Assembly: GCA_031265005.1 (NCBI GenBank)
Contig: JAISDD010000221.1
Location: 1-22,005, forward strand
DNA from: Syntrophomonadaceae bacterium
GTDB lineage: Bacteria > Bacillota > Syntrophomonadia > Syntrophomonadales > Syntrophomonadaceae
DNA length: 22,005 bases
Direction of reading: 5' to 3'
The notes beneath the pieces were generated by a model. That model was not told the DNA's origin. It saw only the letters and a list, made by a program, of their open reading frames with translations, and searched no databases. Shown here one piece after another: positions 16,114-22,005 of this stretch (position 1 is its first letter; every line of letters begins with the position of its first letter). The position numbers were made by a program, and so were the translations under genes.

Positions 16114-17071
16114 TTACAAGCCCTCCCGACGAGAACCGTTTTACCAAAAACCTCGCGACCAGTGAGAATACCGTACCCAGAACTAACAGCAACGCCCCGC
16201 AAGCGAACAATGCGCTCTCAACTGCCGGAACGCTCATCGCCTCCGACTTGTTTATGATTGCCGCCGACAGCGGCAGTACAGGCGTCAGCAAAGAGATGAA
16301 GCCGTACTTTAAATCTGGGATCATCCCCAATCCCCCGCAGACCATCGAAACAGCAATCGCCTCGCCTATCCCGCGGCCGGCTCCCAGTATGAAACCCGCT
16401 ACGATACCGGGCCTTGCCGACGGAAGTAAAATACGTGAAATAACTCGAAACCGCGTCATGCCGAACGCGTATCCCGTTTCACGGTAGATGTCAGGTACGG
16501 AGTACAGCGCGTCCACGGACAGTGTTATCACCGTAGGTGCAATCATAAATGTAAGCACTATTGAGGCTGACAGTAAATTGCGGCCAGTCAGGTAGAACTC
16601 CGAAACTACTTTTTCTATATCAAGCGTAATGAACTGGTCGACAAACGGTACGACCAGCATCGCGCCAATCAATCCAAACACTACGGAAGGTATCGACGCC
16701 ATAAGCCTGACTACGGCAATCAACGCAGATGCGAGCGGCCTAGGCGCGAACTCACATATTGTGATTGCCGAGCCTATACTAATAATCCCAGAGAATATAA
16801 GCGCAATCAGTGTCGTAACAAGCGTCCCGGCTATCAGCCCTGCCATTCCAAATGTCAGCATCGGATCGCTGACCGGGGCGTAGAACGCCTCCGAGATTTG
16901 TTTGTCGAAGCCTCGGTTGATTAGCAACCCCAAACCGTTATGGGAGATTACAGGCCACGCTTTTATAAACACAAACGCAAAAATAAACAGAATCGCCACA
17001 ATCCCGGCTAACGCTCCCAGGCGCATAAGACACTCTACCGGATGGAATTTGAACTTTGTTTTTTTCATCAT
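16103..17071 (-). CDS. pstC: PstC, phosphate ABC transporter permease
   Basis: 322-residue permease, partner of PstA. It has an N-terminal membrane segment, a periplasmic-side loop (EAFYAPVSDPMLTFG) and a further set of segments. The PstC hallmarks LMASIPSVVFGLIGA and the EAA loop GMTRFRVISRILLPSARPGIVAGFILGAGRGIGEA are clear. Two adjacent ATG codons occur at 17071 and 17068; an AGGA motif lies about 9-12 nt upstream. The gene is preceded by a strong hairpin after pstS, so its level is probably lower than that of pstS. Confidence 0.96.
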   Translation of the reverse strand: MMKKTKFKFHPVECLMRLGALAGIVAILFIFAFVFIKAWPVISHNGLGLLINRGFDKQISEAFYAPVSDPMLTFGMAGLIAGTLVTTLIALIFSGIISIGSAITICEFAPRPLASALIAVVRLMASIPSVVFGLIGAMLVVPFVDQFITLDIEKVVSEFYLTGRNLLSASIVLTFMIAPTVITLSVDALYSVPDIYRETGYAFGMTRFRVISRILLPSARPGIVAGFILGAGRGIGEAIAVSMVCGGLGMIPDLKYGFISLLTPVLPLSAAIINKSEAMSVPAVESALFACGALLLVLGTVFSLVARFLVKRFSSGGLVNET

Positions 17072-17090
17072 ATAATGTAATCCTGCGAAA

Positions 17091-17119
17091 TTCCGGCGAG
17101 GTTTAAATCCTCGCCGGAA
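17091..17119 (-). promoter_or_regulatory. pstS-pstC intergenic hairpin
   Basis: A perfect 11-bp stem (TTCCGGCGAGG, 17091-17101, with CCTCGCCGGAA, 17109-17119) and a 7-nt loop. Only three Ts follow on the transcript. It is probably a partial terminator or 3' stabiliser that raises the binding protein above the permeases. Confidence 0.75.
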
Positions 17120-17151
17120 GCGGTATAAAGCAAACTATTCAGCACTTTTAT

Positions 17152-18330
17152 TTACAGCGTTATGTATCCTTCTTTCTGAACTATCTCTTGCTGAACTATC
17201 GCTGAACGCAGATAGTCAATCAGACGCGCGTTAATTCCGGCAGCAGTACCTTTTGTCATAACATACAAGCTGCGTGAGAGCGGATAAGTCGCGTTTTTAA
17301 CGGTCGCGTCGCTTGCGTCAATACCGTTCAGTGAAACCGCGCGGACTGTGCTGTCCACAAATCCGATAGAATCAAAACCAATCGCGTCTTCATCATTAGC
17401 GACCGCTTGCTTAATCAGCGCGGAGGAGGTGAATGGAATCGATTTTTCAACTACGGTTTTCCTGTCAAGAAGCATTTCCTCCAGGGTAGCGAGCGTTCCG
17501 GAACCGGTCTCACGGGTCTGAACTTTAATTGTTGCGTCATTGCCACCGACTTCCGTCCAGTTCGTGATCTCGCCGAGGAAAATCTTCGCGGCTTGCTCGG
17601 TGGTCAAGCTTGTAACCGGATTCTTCGGATTTACGATGATAGCGATAGCGTCGTTTGCCATTTTGACCGGTGTGATTTCGGCCATCTCATCGGCGGTAAG
17701 GTCACGGCTCGACATACCAACATTGTTAGCGCCGCTTTGAGTGTCCTTGATGCCGGCTCCAGAACCACCGCCGGCCACGGTAACCGATAAACCGCCGTTC
17801 TGTCCCATGAGCTTGTCCGCGGCCGACTGCATGATCGGTAATACGGTCGTTGAACCGGAAACCTTGATCGAGCCAGTCAAACCGGTGAAGTAGGAAACCT
17901 TAGCGGTCTTGGTTGCAGTGTCATAACTGACCGCAGAGCCAATGGATTCAAATAAAAAACGCATCGGAACCATGGCGCTGCCTGTGTTAACGGGCGGATC
18001 ATAAGCGGCGGGAATTTGATATGCGACGCCGTTTACAGTGTACGCTCTGGAAGCCATCTTAAACACAACGGTATAGCCAGCAGTCTTAATCGTCATTTCT
18101 TGATTCGGTTGATTCCAAGATACGTCTGCTCCGAGATATTCTGTGAAAAAGCGCCCTTGGACCAGAGTAGTGCCACCTTCGGTGAGTATCGGCGCTACGG
18201 TCGGGGTAACGATTTTACCGTCGATCTCAATGCTAATCGAAAGAGGATCGGCAGCTGACGCCGACAGTGCGGGGAACATTGCCGTGGCCATCATAACCGC
18301 CAGTAGCAGGGAAATAAGTTTACGTTTCAT
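17152..18330 (-). CDS. pstS: PstS, phosphate-binding protein with N-terminal stalk (copper-amine-oxidase-N-like) domain
   Basis: 392-residue exported phosphate-binding protein. The signal peptide (about 1-26, cleavage ASA-ADP) has no lipobox cysteine. Residues about 30-148 match the copper amine oxidase N-terminal-like (stalk) domain: GGTTLVQGRFFTEYLGADVSW and AMVPMRFLFESIGSAVSYD. The PstS fold follows from about 152: GSIKVSGSTTVLPIMQSAAD, AGGGSGAGIKDTQSG, GMSSRDL, IVNPKNPV, RETGSGT and a SALIKQAVANDEDAIGF segment, which include the phosphate-contacting loops. Most Gram-positive PstS proteins are lipoproteins, so this one must be retained otherwise, perhaps through the stalk domain. AGAGGTG lies 6 nt before the ATG. 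A Pho-box-like array is about 58 bp upstream. Confidence 0.95.
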   Translation of the reverse strand: MKRKLISLLLAVMMATAMFPALSASAADPLSISIEIDGKIVTPTVAPILTEGGTTLVQGRFFTEYLGADVSWNQPNQEMTIKTAGYTVVFKMASRAYTVNGVAYQIPAAYDPPVNTGSAMVPMRFLFESIGSAVSYDTATKTAKVSYFTGLTGSIKVSGSTTVLPIMQSAADKLMGQNGGLSVTVAGGGSGAGIKDTQSGANNVGMSSRDLTADEMAEITPVKMANDAIAIIVNPKNPVTSLTTEQAAKIFLGEITNWTEVGGNDATIKVQTRETGSGTLATLEEMLLDRKTVVEKSIPFTSSALIKQAVANDEDAIGFDSIGFVDSTVRAVSLNGIDASDATVKNATYPLSRSLYVMTKGTAAGINARLIDYLRSAIVQQEIVQKEGYITL

Positions 18331-18387
18331 TTTTTACACCTCTCTTTATTTTTTCAACTTCATTATCCCCTCTCATTGTATAAGGCG

Positions 18388-18415
18388 TGTTATTATATTG
18401 TTATAGTTATGTAAA
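18388..18415 (-). promoter_or_regulatory. Candidate Pho box of the pst operon
   Basis: On the minus strand TTTACA, ATAACA and ATAACA occur as three direct repeats with exactly 5-bp spacers, that is an 11-bp period. Bacillus PhoP boxes are TT(A/T/C)A(C/T)A repeats with the same period. A possible -10 (TACAAT, 18375-18380) follows before the pstS leader. Confidence 0.6.
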
Positions 18416-18464
18416 ATTTTCTGCGGGAAAGACTGCTGTCTGAACCGATCTCGCTTGAAAGCGC

Positions 18465-18596
18465 CTAGTGACCTGATCCCACAGCAATCCTCCGCGTTAT
18501 ATCCATTTTATCAACTGCAAACAATCCGCCATTAACGGCAGTTACTCCCAGCCAATGAACATACAAATGGATATTACTCTGTTTGAATTTGTCCAT
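18465..18596 (-). CDS. Small hypothetical protein, 43 residues
   Basis: Short frame between minE and pstS. It starts ATG GAC AAA and ends ...GSGH then TAG. GGTGAGG lies 8 nt before the ATG, and a well-spaced sigma-A-type promoter with an overlapping inverted repeat is centred about 60 bp upstream. The product mixes polar and hydrophobic residues with no clear membrane segment (LYVHWLGVTAVNGGLFAV is mildly hydrophobic). I recognise no family. It could be a real small gene, a leader peptide for the pst transcript, or a relic. Confidence 0.4.
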   Translation of the reverse strand: MDKFKQSNIHLYVHWLGVTAVNGGLFAVDKMDITRRIAVGSGH

Positions 18597-18639
18597 ATCG
18601 AAAACCTCACCTTCTCTCTTTGTGTCTTCAGTTAAGGCG

Positions 18640-18676
18640 GTTATATCATACGTTCAAACTATACTCAACTAGTTTG
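18640..18676 (-). promoter_or_regulatory. Promoter with overlapping operator-like inverted repeat
   Basis: On the minus strand TTGAGT (18663-18668), a 17-bp spacer and TATAAC (18640-18645). A perfect 7-bp inverted repeat, CAAACTA (18655-18661) and TAGTTTG (18670-18676) with an 8-bp gap, brackets the -35 box, as expected for a repressor or activator site. It would drive the 43-codon frame and possibly pstS. Confidence 0.5.
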
Positions 18677-18758
18677 GTAAACAGCTAAATTTCCCGTGAC
18701 AATAAAGTGCTAACCATTACCCCTTTTCACTTTTTAAATCACTTTATGAAAATATTCG

Positions 18759-19034
18759 TTAATTCGCTGCTCTTTTTAATCCCAGTATAGGTATATTAGC
18801 TACTAAGGCAACCGTATCTTTTTCATTTTCTAACGTAACTTGCAAAGCTGCTTCATCTATCTCTAAATAATGACCGATCAACCGTATCATGTCTTCTTTT
18901 AATTTATTCAATATTTCCGGAGAAATTGAAGCCCGGTCATGAACCAAAACTAATTGCAGCCTTTTTTTGGCGACGTCTTTGCTATTAGACCCATCCTTCC
19001 CAAATATTTTAGTTAGAAAATCCACAATGATCAT
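18759..19034 (-). CDS. minE: MinE, cell division topological specificity factor
   Basis: 91-residue partner of MinD that stimulates its ATPase and drives MinCD oscillation, so that Z-rings form only at mid-cell. The N-terminal membrane/MinD-contact part (VDFLTKIFGKDG), the RLQLVLVHDRASISPEILNKLKEDM core and the C-terminal beta-strand (DTVALVANIPILGLKR) match the family and its usual length. The ATG at 19034 is only 3 nt after GGAGG. A GTG three codons later (19025) is 12 nt after it and would give MDFLTKIFGK, the usual MinE opening, so the true start could be either. It follows minD by 11 bp. Confidence 0.96.
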   Translation of the reverse strand: MIIVDFLTKIFGKDGSNSKDVAKKRLQLVLVHDRASISPEILNKLKEDMIRLIGHYLEIDEAALQVTLENEKDTVALVANIPILGLKRAAN

Positions 19035-19045
19035 GTTCCTCCCCC

Positions 19046-19849
19046 CTATTTAGCAAGTCTTAATATCCTGCGAAAACGGTCTATAAAATTTTCCGTATTA
19101 CTGTCATAAACAGGAATAGGCAGGTACTCTCCAGTTATTCTATGCGCTATACGTTTATAAGCCGCGCCGGCGGGGGAATTATTTTCTAAAACAGCCGGTT
19201 CTCCTCTATTTGTAGATACAATTATAGATTCATCTTCCGGTACCACGCCCAATAATTCAATTGATAATATGTCTAATATATCGTCTATGTCCATCATGTC
19301 TCCATGTTTAACCATTTTAGTACGCAGCCTGTTTATGATCAAACGCGCCCCTAACAGACCCGCCGCTTCTAATAAACCTACGATGCGGTCTGCGTCCCGC
19401 ACTGAAGAAACTTCCGGCGTCGCTACAACAACAGCGTTGTCAGCGCCGGCAATGGCATTTTTAAACCCTTGCTCTATACCGGCTGGGCAATCAACTAAAA
19501 TAAAATCAAACTCTTTCCTAAGTTCATTAGTAAGGTTTTTCATTTGATGAGGCGTGATGGCTGTTTTATCTTTGGTTTGAGCGGCCGGCAGCAAGCACAG
19601 TCCCTCAAAACGTTTATCGCGAATAAGCGCTTGTTTTATTTTGCAATTGCCGTTGACCACATCTACGATATCAAAAACGATGCGATTTTCCAGCCCCATT
19701 ACTACATCCAGATTCCTCAAACCCAAATCGGTGTCTACCAAAACCACTTTATGATTCATCATAGCTAAAGCAGTTCCCAAATTAGCTGTAGTGGTGGTTT
19801 TCCCCACTCCGCCTTTTCCGGATGTAATTACTAATACCTGACTCTTCAT
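19046..19849 (-). CDS. minD: MinD, septum-site-determining ATPase
   Basis: 267-residue ParA/MinD ATPase that binds the membrane as an ATP dimer and recruits MinC. The deviant Walker A GKGGVGKTT is at residues 11-19. Further hallmarks are LVDTDLGLRNLDVVMGLENR, DFILVDCPAGIEQGF and TPEVSSVRDADRIVGLL. The C-terminal amphipathic membrane-targeting helix is present (FIDRFRRILRLAK). GGAGGG lies about 6 nt before the ATG. The gene follows minC by 14 bp and precedes minE by 11 bp, a standard minCDE operon. Confidence 0.98.
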   Translation of the reverse strand: MKSQVLVITSGKGGVGKTTTTANLGTALAMMNHKVVLVDTDLGLRNLDVVMGLENRIVFDIVDVVNGNCKIKQALIRDKRFEGLCLLPAAQTKDKTAITPHQMKNLTNELRKEFDFILVDCPAGIEQGFKNAIAGADNAVVVATPEVSSVRDADRIVGLLEAAGLLGARLIINRLRTKMVKHGDMMDIDDILDILSIELLGVVPEDESIIVSTNRGEPAVLENNSPAGAAYKRIAHRITGEYLPIPVYDSNTENFIDRFRRILRLAK

Positions 19850-19863
19850 TTTTTACCCTCCAT

Positions 19864-20508
19864 TCAATTTTTCAGCTTTTCTATTACTACTTTTCCTAAT
19901 TTAATCCTGGCCAGCTCTGGTTCTTGGACATTTTCATTTTCTCCCTCCGGAGGGCGGGTAACGTGATCGGCTATTCTCAATTGAGTAGGTTTCAACCTGT
20001 AAGCGGCAATTATAGTACTTTCATCCCCATAATAACCGCAATGCGCAATACCTTTCAAAGACCCCATGATCATTATATTTCCTCCAGCAATGACTTCAGC
20101 ACCTGGGTTTATATCTCCCAAAATGGCAATATTTCCCTTGTGGAAAACGCGCTGTCCCGCTCTAAGATGACAAGACATCATTATCGTGTCCGTATAATAC
20201 GGCATTCTTTCCACCAGAACCGATCGTTCTTCAAGATCGTTACACTGCTGCGCTATAATTTTTTTTAAATGTACTCCATAATCCAGTAACAGATCCTCAA
20301 TCTCCTGAAATTGCTTATTGTTTAACGAACGCCTACCAACGTCAATAATAATTTGCGTACCGGGAGTAAATTCCCCCGCGCGTGTAAGTTTTTTGGCCAA
20401 GCCTTCCTTTATTTCCTTAAAAGTATAAAAAGCTTTAAGATCTATCAGCTTTTCAGCTCCGCCATTTATTATGCCAGTTTGCACTTGATAGCCCCCTATC
20501 TGAATCAT
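19864..20508 (-). CDS. minC: MinC, septum formation inhibitor
   Basis: 214-residue FtsZ-polymerisation inhibitor brought to the membrane by MinD. An N-terminal FtsZ-contact domain (about 1-105) is followed by the beta-helical dimerisation and MinD-binding domain, with GQRVFHKGNIAILGDINPGAEVIAGGNIMIMGSLKGIAHCG near residues 118-158. The C-terminus is a short polar tail. The only upstream ribosome site, GGAGG at 20523-20527, is 14 nt from the ATG with no in-frame start between, so initiation may be inefficient, which would suit an inhibitor needed in small amounts. Confidence 0.96.
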   Translation of the reverse strand: MIQIGGYQVQTGIINGGAEKLIDLKAFYTFKEIKEGLAKKLTRAGEFTPGTQIIIDVGRRSLNNKQFQEIEDLLLDYGVHLKKIIAQQCNDLEERSVLVERMPYYTDTIMMSCHLRAGQRVFHKGNIAILGDINPGAEVIAGGNIMIMGSLKGIAHCGYYGDESTIIAAYRLKPTQLRIADHVTRPPEGENENVQEPELARIKLGKVVIEKLKN

Positions 20509-20649
20509 GGTTTTGTATTTTACCTCCTATTATTTCTCTTTTTACCTTTTATTTCCTTTGAAAAAAAAGCAAAAAAAAAGAGGTAATCTCATATTATTAC
20601 GCTTTTTTAGTCGTTTTCCCCGCACAAAATTATTCACTTTTTCAGCAGT

Positions 20650-20677
20650 ATTATACATTATTGATCGCAACCGTTAA
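20650..20677 (-). promoter_or_regulatory. Possible promoter of minCDE
   Basis: On the minus strand TTAACG (20672-20677), a 16-bp spacer and a consensus TATAAT (20650-20655), about 140 bp before minC. The 248-bp gap between mrdA and minC contains no other gene. The -35 box is weak, so minCDE may also depend on read-through from mrdA. Confidence 0.4.
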
Positions 20678-20756
20678 TCCCGCCGTAATAGCCGCAAAAT
20701 ATCTATGTTTTTAACAATGGCATAAAACTGGCGTTTTTTCGTCATCATCCTTCATG

Positions 20757-22005
20757 TCAAGGGCGTATATTCTCTAAATCAAGCTGATCGGGTATTATTA
20801 TCTGAGGTTCATAAGTATCTGTTTCAAAAATATTTTCTTCTCGACCGGCCTCTGTTTCTTCGGGGTTTTCATTTACGCTTTCTTCATCTGGCAAAGGCTC
20901 CGTATCTGGCAGCGGGACCTCATTCACAGACGTTGATGATGGTATCGTTCTGTTATCAGATACTGCATTTTCATTATTAGCTGGATTCAAATGATCCACC
21001 ACCCCAAAATATTGCTCGAAAACCGCTTTACACACGAGTCCGGCCGATCCTGATCCGCTGCTTCCATACTCTATGATTCCGGCAAAAGCCACCACCGGAT
21101 CATCAACCGGAGCAAAAGCTACAAAAACCCCATGCACTTCTTTCAAGCTATTGTCGCCTGCGCGTCCGGTCTCAGCAGTTCCAGTTTTAGCGGCAACTTC
21201 AATATTATTGGGGAAATTAGCGAAAAGGCTATACGCCGTTCCGCCAGGTTCAGTCACCGCAGCCATTGCCCTTTTCGTCCAAGGAAGAATAGAATCGGCG
21301 TTCGCTAATACACTGAGTATTTGCGGTTGAGTCTGCTGCAACAGATTATTGTCAACATCAACTACTCTATCGACTATAAACGGTTTCATCAATTGACCGC
21401 CGTTAGCAATAGTACTCACATAATTCGCTAACTGAACAGCGGTGAAATTATTATATCCTTGCCCAATGGACATATTGAAAGTGTCAAATTGCTGCCAATT
21501 GGTATTAAAATTAAAATCTATTTCGTAGCGCGCGTTTAAATTTTCTATTTCCTTATTTTTAGCTTCATTGAGTTTAACAATTTCTTCGTCGGCAGCAGCT
21601 TGAGCTAAAAGCTGGTTATATTTTTCCTCTAGATCCGCCAGTTCATTTTTATACCGTCTTTCCAATATAATAGTATTTATTTCCTTTTTCCACTCAGACG
21701 TAGGCAGAAGCCCTGAAACCTCATCAGGCAAATCTATGTTTGTTTTTTGCCCTAAGCCAAATTGTTCCCCTATTTCAATTATTACGTCTTTACTGGCGCG
21801 GCGTCCCATTTCCTGAAAATAAGTATTACAGGAACGAGCCATAGCTGTTATATAATTTACATTGCCATGCACTCCCGTGCATCTGATATTTGGTCTTATC
21901 CAATACGCGCCATTACAGTTCACATAATCCTGTAAAGGGTCCATAACTCCCGCCCTCAAAGCGGCCATACCGGTAATAGGTTTAAACGTAGAGCCGGGAG
22001 GATAA
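20757..22005 (-). CDS. mrdA: Penicillin-binding protein 2 (MrdA), partial, C-terminal part
   Basis: Class B transpeptidase that cross-links new glycan made by RodA during elongation. Only the last 415 codons lie in the window; the N-terminus is beyond the right edge. The frame is open through the edge: YPPGSTFKPITG precedes the first ATG at 21968, so that ATG is not the start. The catalytic STFK is at 21981-21992. SCN (in ARSCNTYF) and KTG (in AAKTGTAET) complete the active site. Two things are unusual: a charged coiled-coil-like insertion of about 60 residues between LLPTSEWKK and FDTFNMSIGQGYN, and an acidic, Pro/Glu-rich tail of about 75 residues after the fold. It begins the mrdA-minC-minD-minE block. 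Confidence 0.96.
   Translation of the reverse strand, partial: YPPGSTFKPITGMAALRAGVMDPLQDYVNCNGAYWIRPNIRCTGVHGNVNYITAMARSCNTYFQEMGRRASKDVIIEIGEQFGLGQKTNIDLPDEVSGLLPTSEWKKEINTIILERRYKNELADLEEKYNQLLAQAAADEEIVKLNEAKNKEIENLNARYEIDFNFNTNWQQFDTFNMSIGQGYNNFTAVQLANYVSTIANGGQLMKPFIVDRVVDVDNNLLQQTQPQILSVLANADSILPWTKRAMAAVTEPGGTAYSLFANFPNNIEVAAKTGTAETGRAGDNSLKEVHGVFVAFAPVDDPVVAFAGIIEYGSSGSGSAGLVCKAVFEQYFGVVDHLNPANNENAVSDNRTIPSSTSVNEVPLPDTEPLPDEESVNENPEETEAGREENIFETDTYEPQIIIPDQLDLENIRP

Larger units (their letters stand above)
18331..18758. other. Intergenic region between minE and pstS
   Basis: 428 bp with, in minus-strand order, an inverted repeat after minE (ATAAAGTG at 18702-18709 with CACTTTAT at 18740-18747, 30-nt loop, no T-run), a promoter with operator-like repeat, the 43-codon frame and the pstS Pho-box region. 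No clear terminator ends the min transcript, so read-through into this region is possible. Confidence 0.6.

Noticed and set aside
18702..18747. Inverted repeat after minE as a terminator
   Set aside because: The 8-bp AT-rich arms have a 30-nt loop and no following T-run, too weak for an intrinsic terminator.

Overview
The window looks like chromosomal DNA of an S-layer-bearing Clostridia-type Firmicute. The reasons are SLH-domain proteins, a MinCDE system that includes MinE, the PBP2-minCDE...rodA gene order usual in that class, and strong GGAGG ribosome sites with several TTG starts. No RNA genes, CRISPR arrays or complete mobile elements are visible. No organism can be named from the sequence alone.

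Right end (18759-22005, minus strand): the cell-shape and division cluster, read as PBP2 (mrdA, cut by the window edge just upstream of its STFK active-site motif), minC, minD and minE. The gene expected next, rodA, lies about 11 kb away at 6384-7523, on the same strand. Between minE and rodA sits what looks like an inserted phosphate-acquisition island: pstS-pstC-pstA-pstB on the minus strand (14399-18330), convergent with a plus-strand group holding a YibE/F-family membrane protein (7875-9038), a large secreted dockerin-bearing metallophosphoesterase (9186-12668) and an SLH protein with a cohesin-like domain (12769-13986). Direct repeats with an 11-bp period, resembling Bacillus PhoP boxes, lie upstream of pstS, of the phosphoesterase and, more weakly, of yibE. 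The simplest model is a Pho-controlled unit in which an exported phosphoesterase is held on the S-layer by a cohesin-dockerin pair and releases phosphate for a Pst transporter. The PstS is itself unusual: it has no lipobox and carries an extra N-terminal stalk domain.

Left end (436-6237, minus strand): downstream of rodA, and behind its own promoter, is a three-gene operon of unknown function. Its first product is an SLH protein carrying 14 cysteines in 76 residues, mostly one every six residues. The next two are large paralogous membrane proteins, each with a multi-spanning N-terminal part followed by two Rossmann/glutamine-amidotransferase-like domains (DUF4350/GldG-like). This operon is the best candidate here for an undescribed surface system.

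Small items of note are a 43-codon reading frame with its own promoter, operator-like inverted repeat and ribosome site between minE and pstS; a perfect 16-bp palindrome in the phosphoesterase leader; two strong intergenic hairpins that probably tune expression within operons; and a possible insertion-sequence scar on the rodA side of the island.
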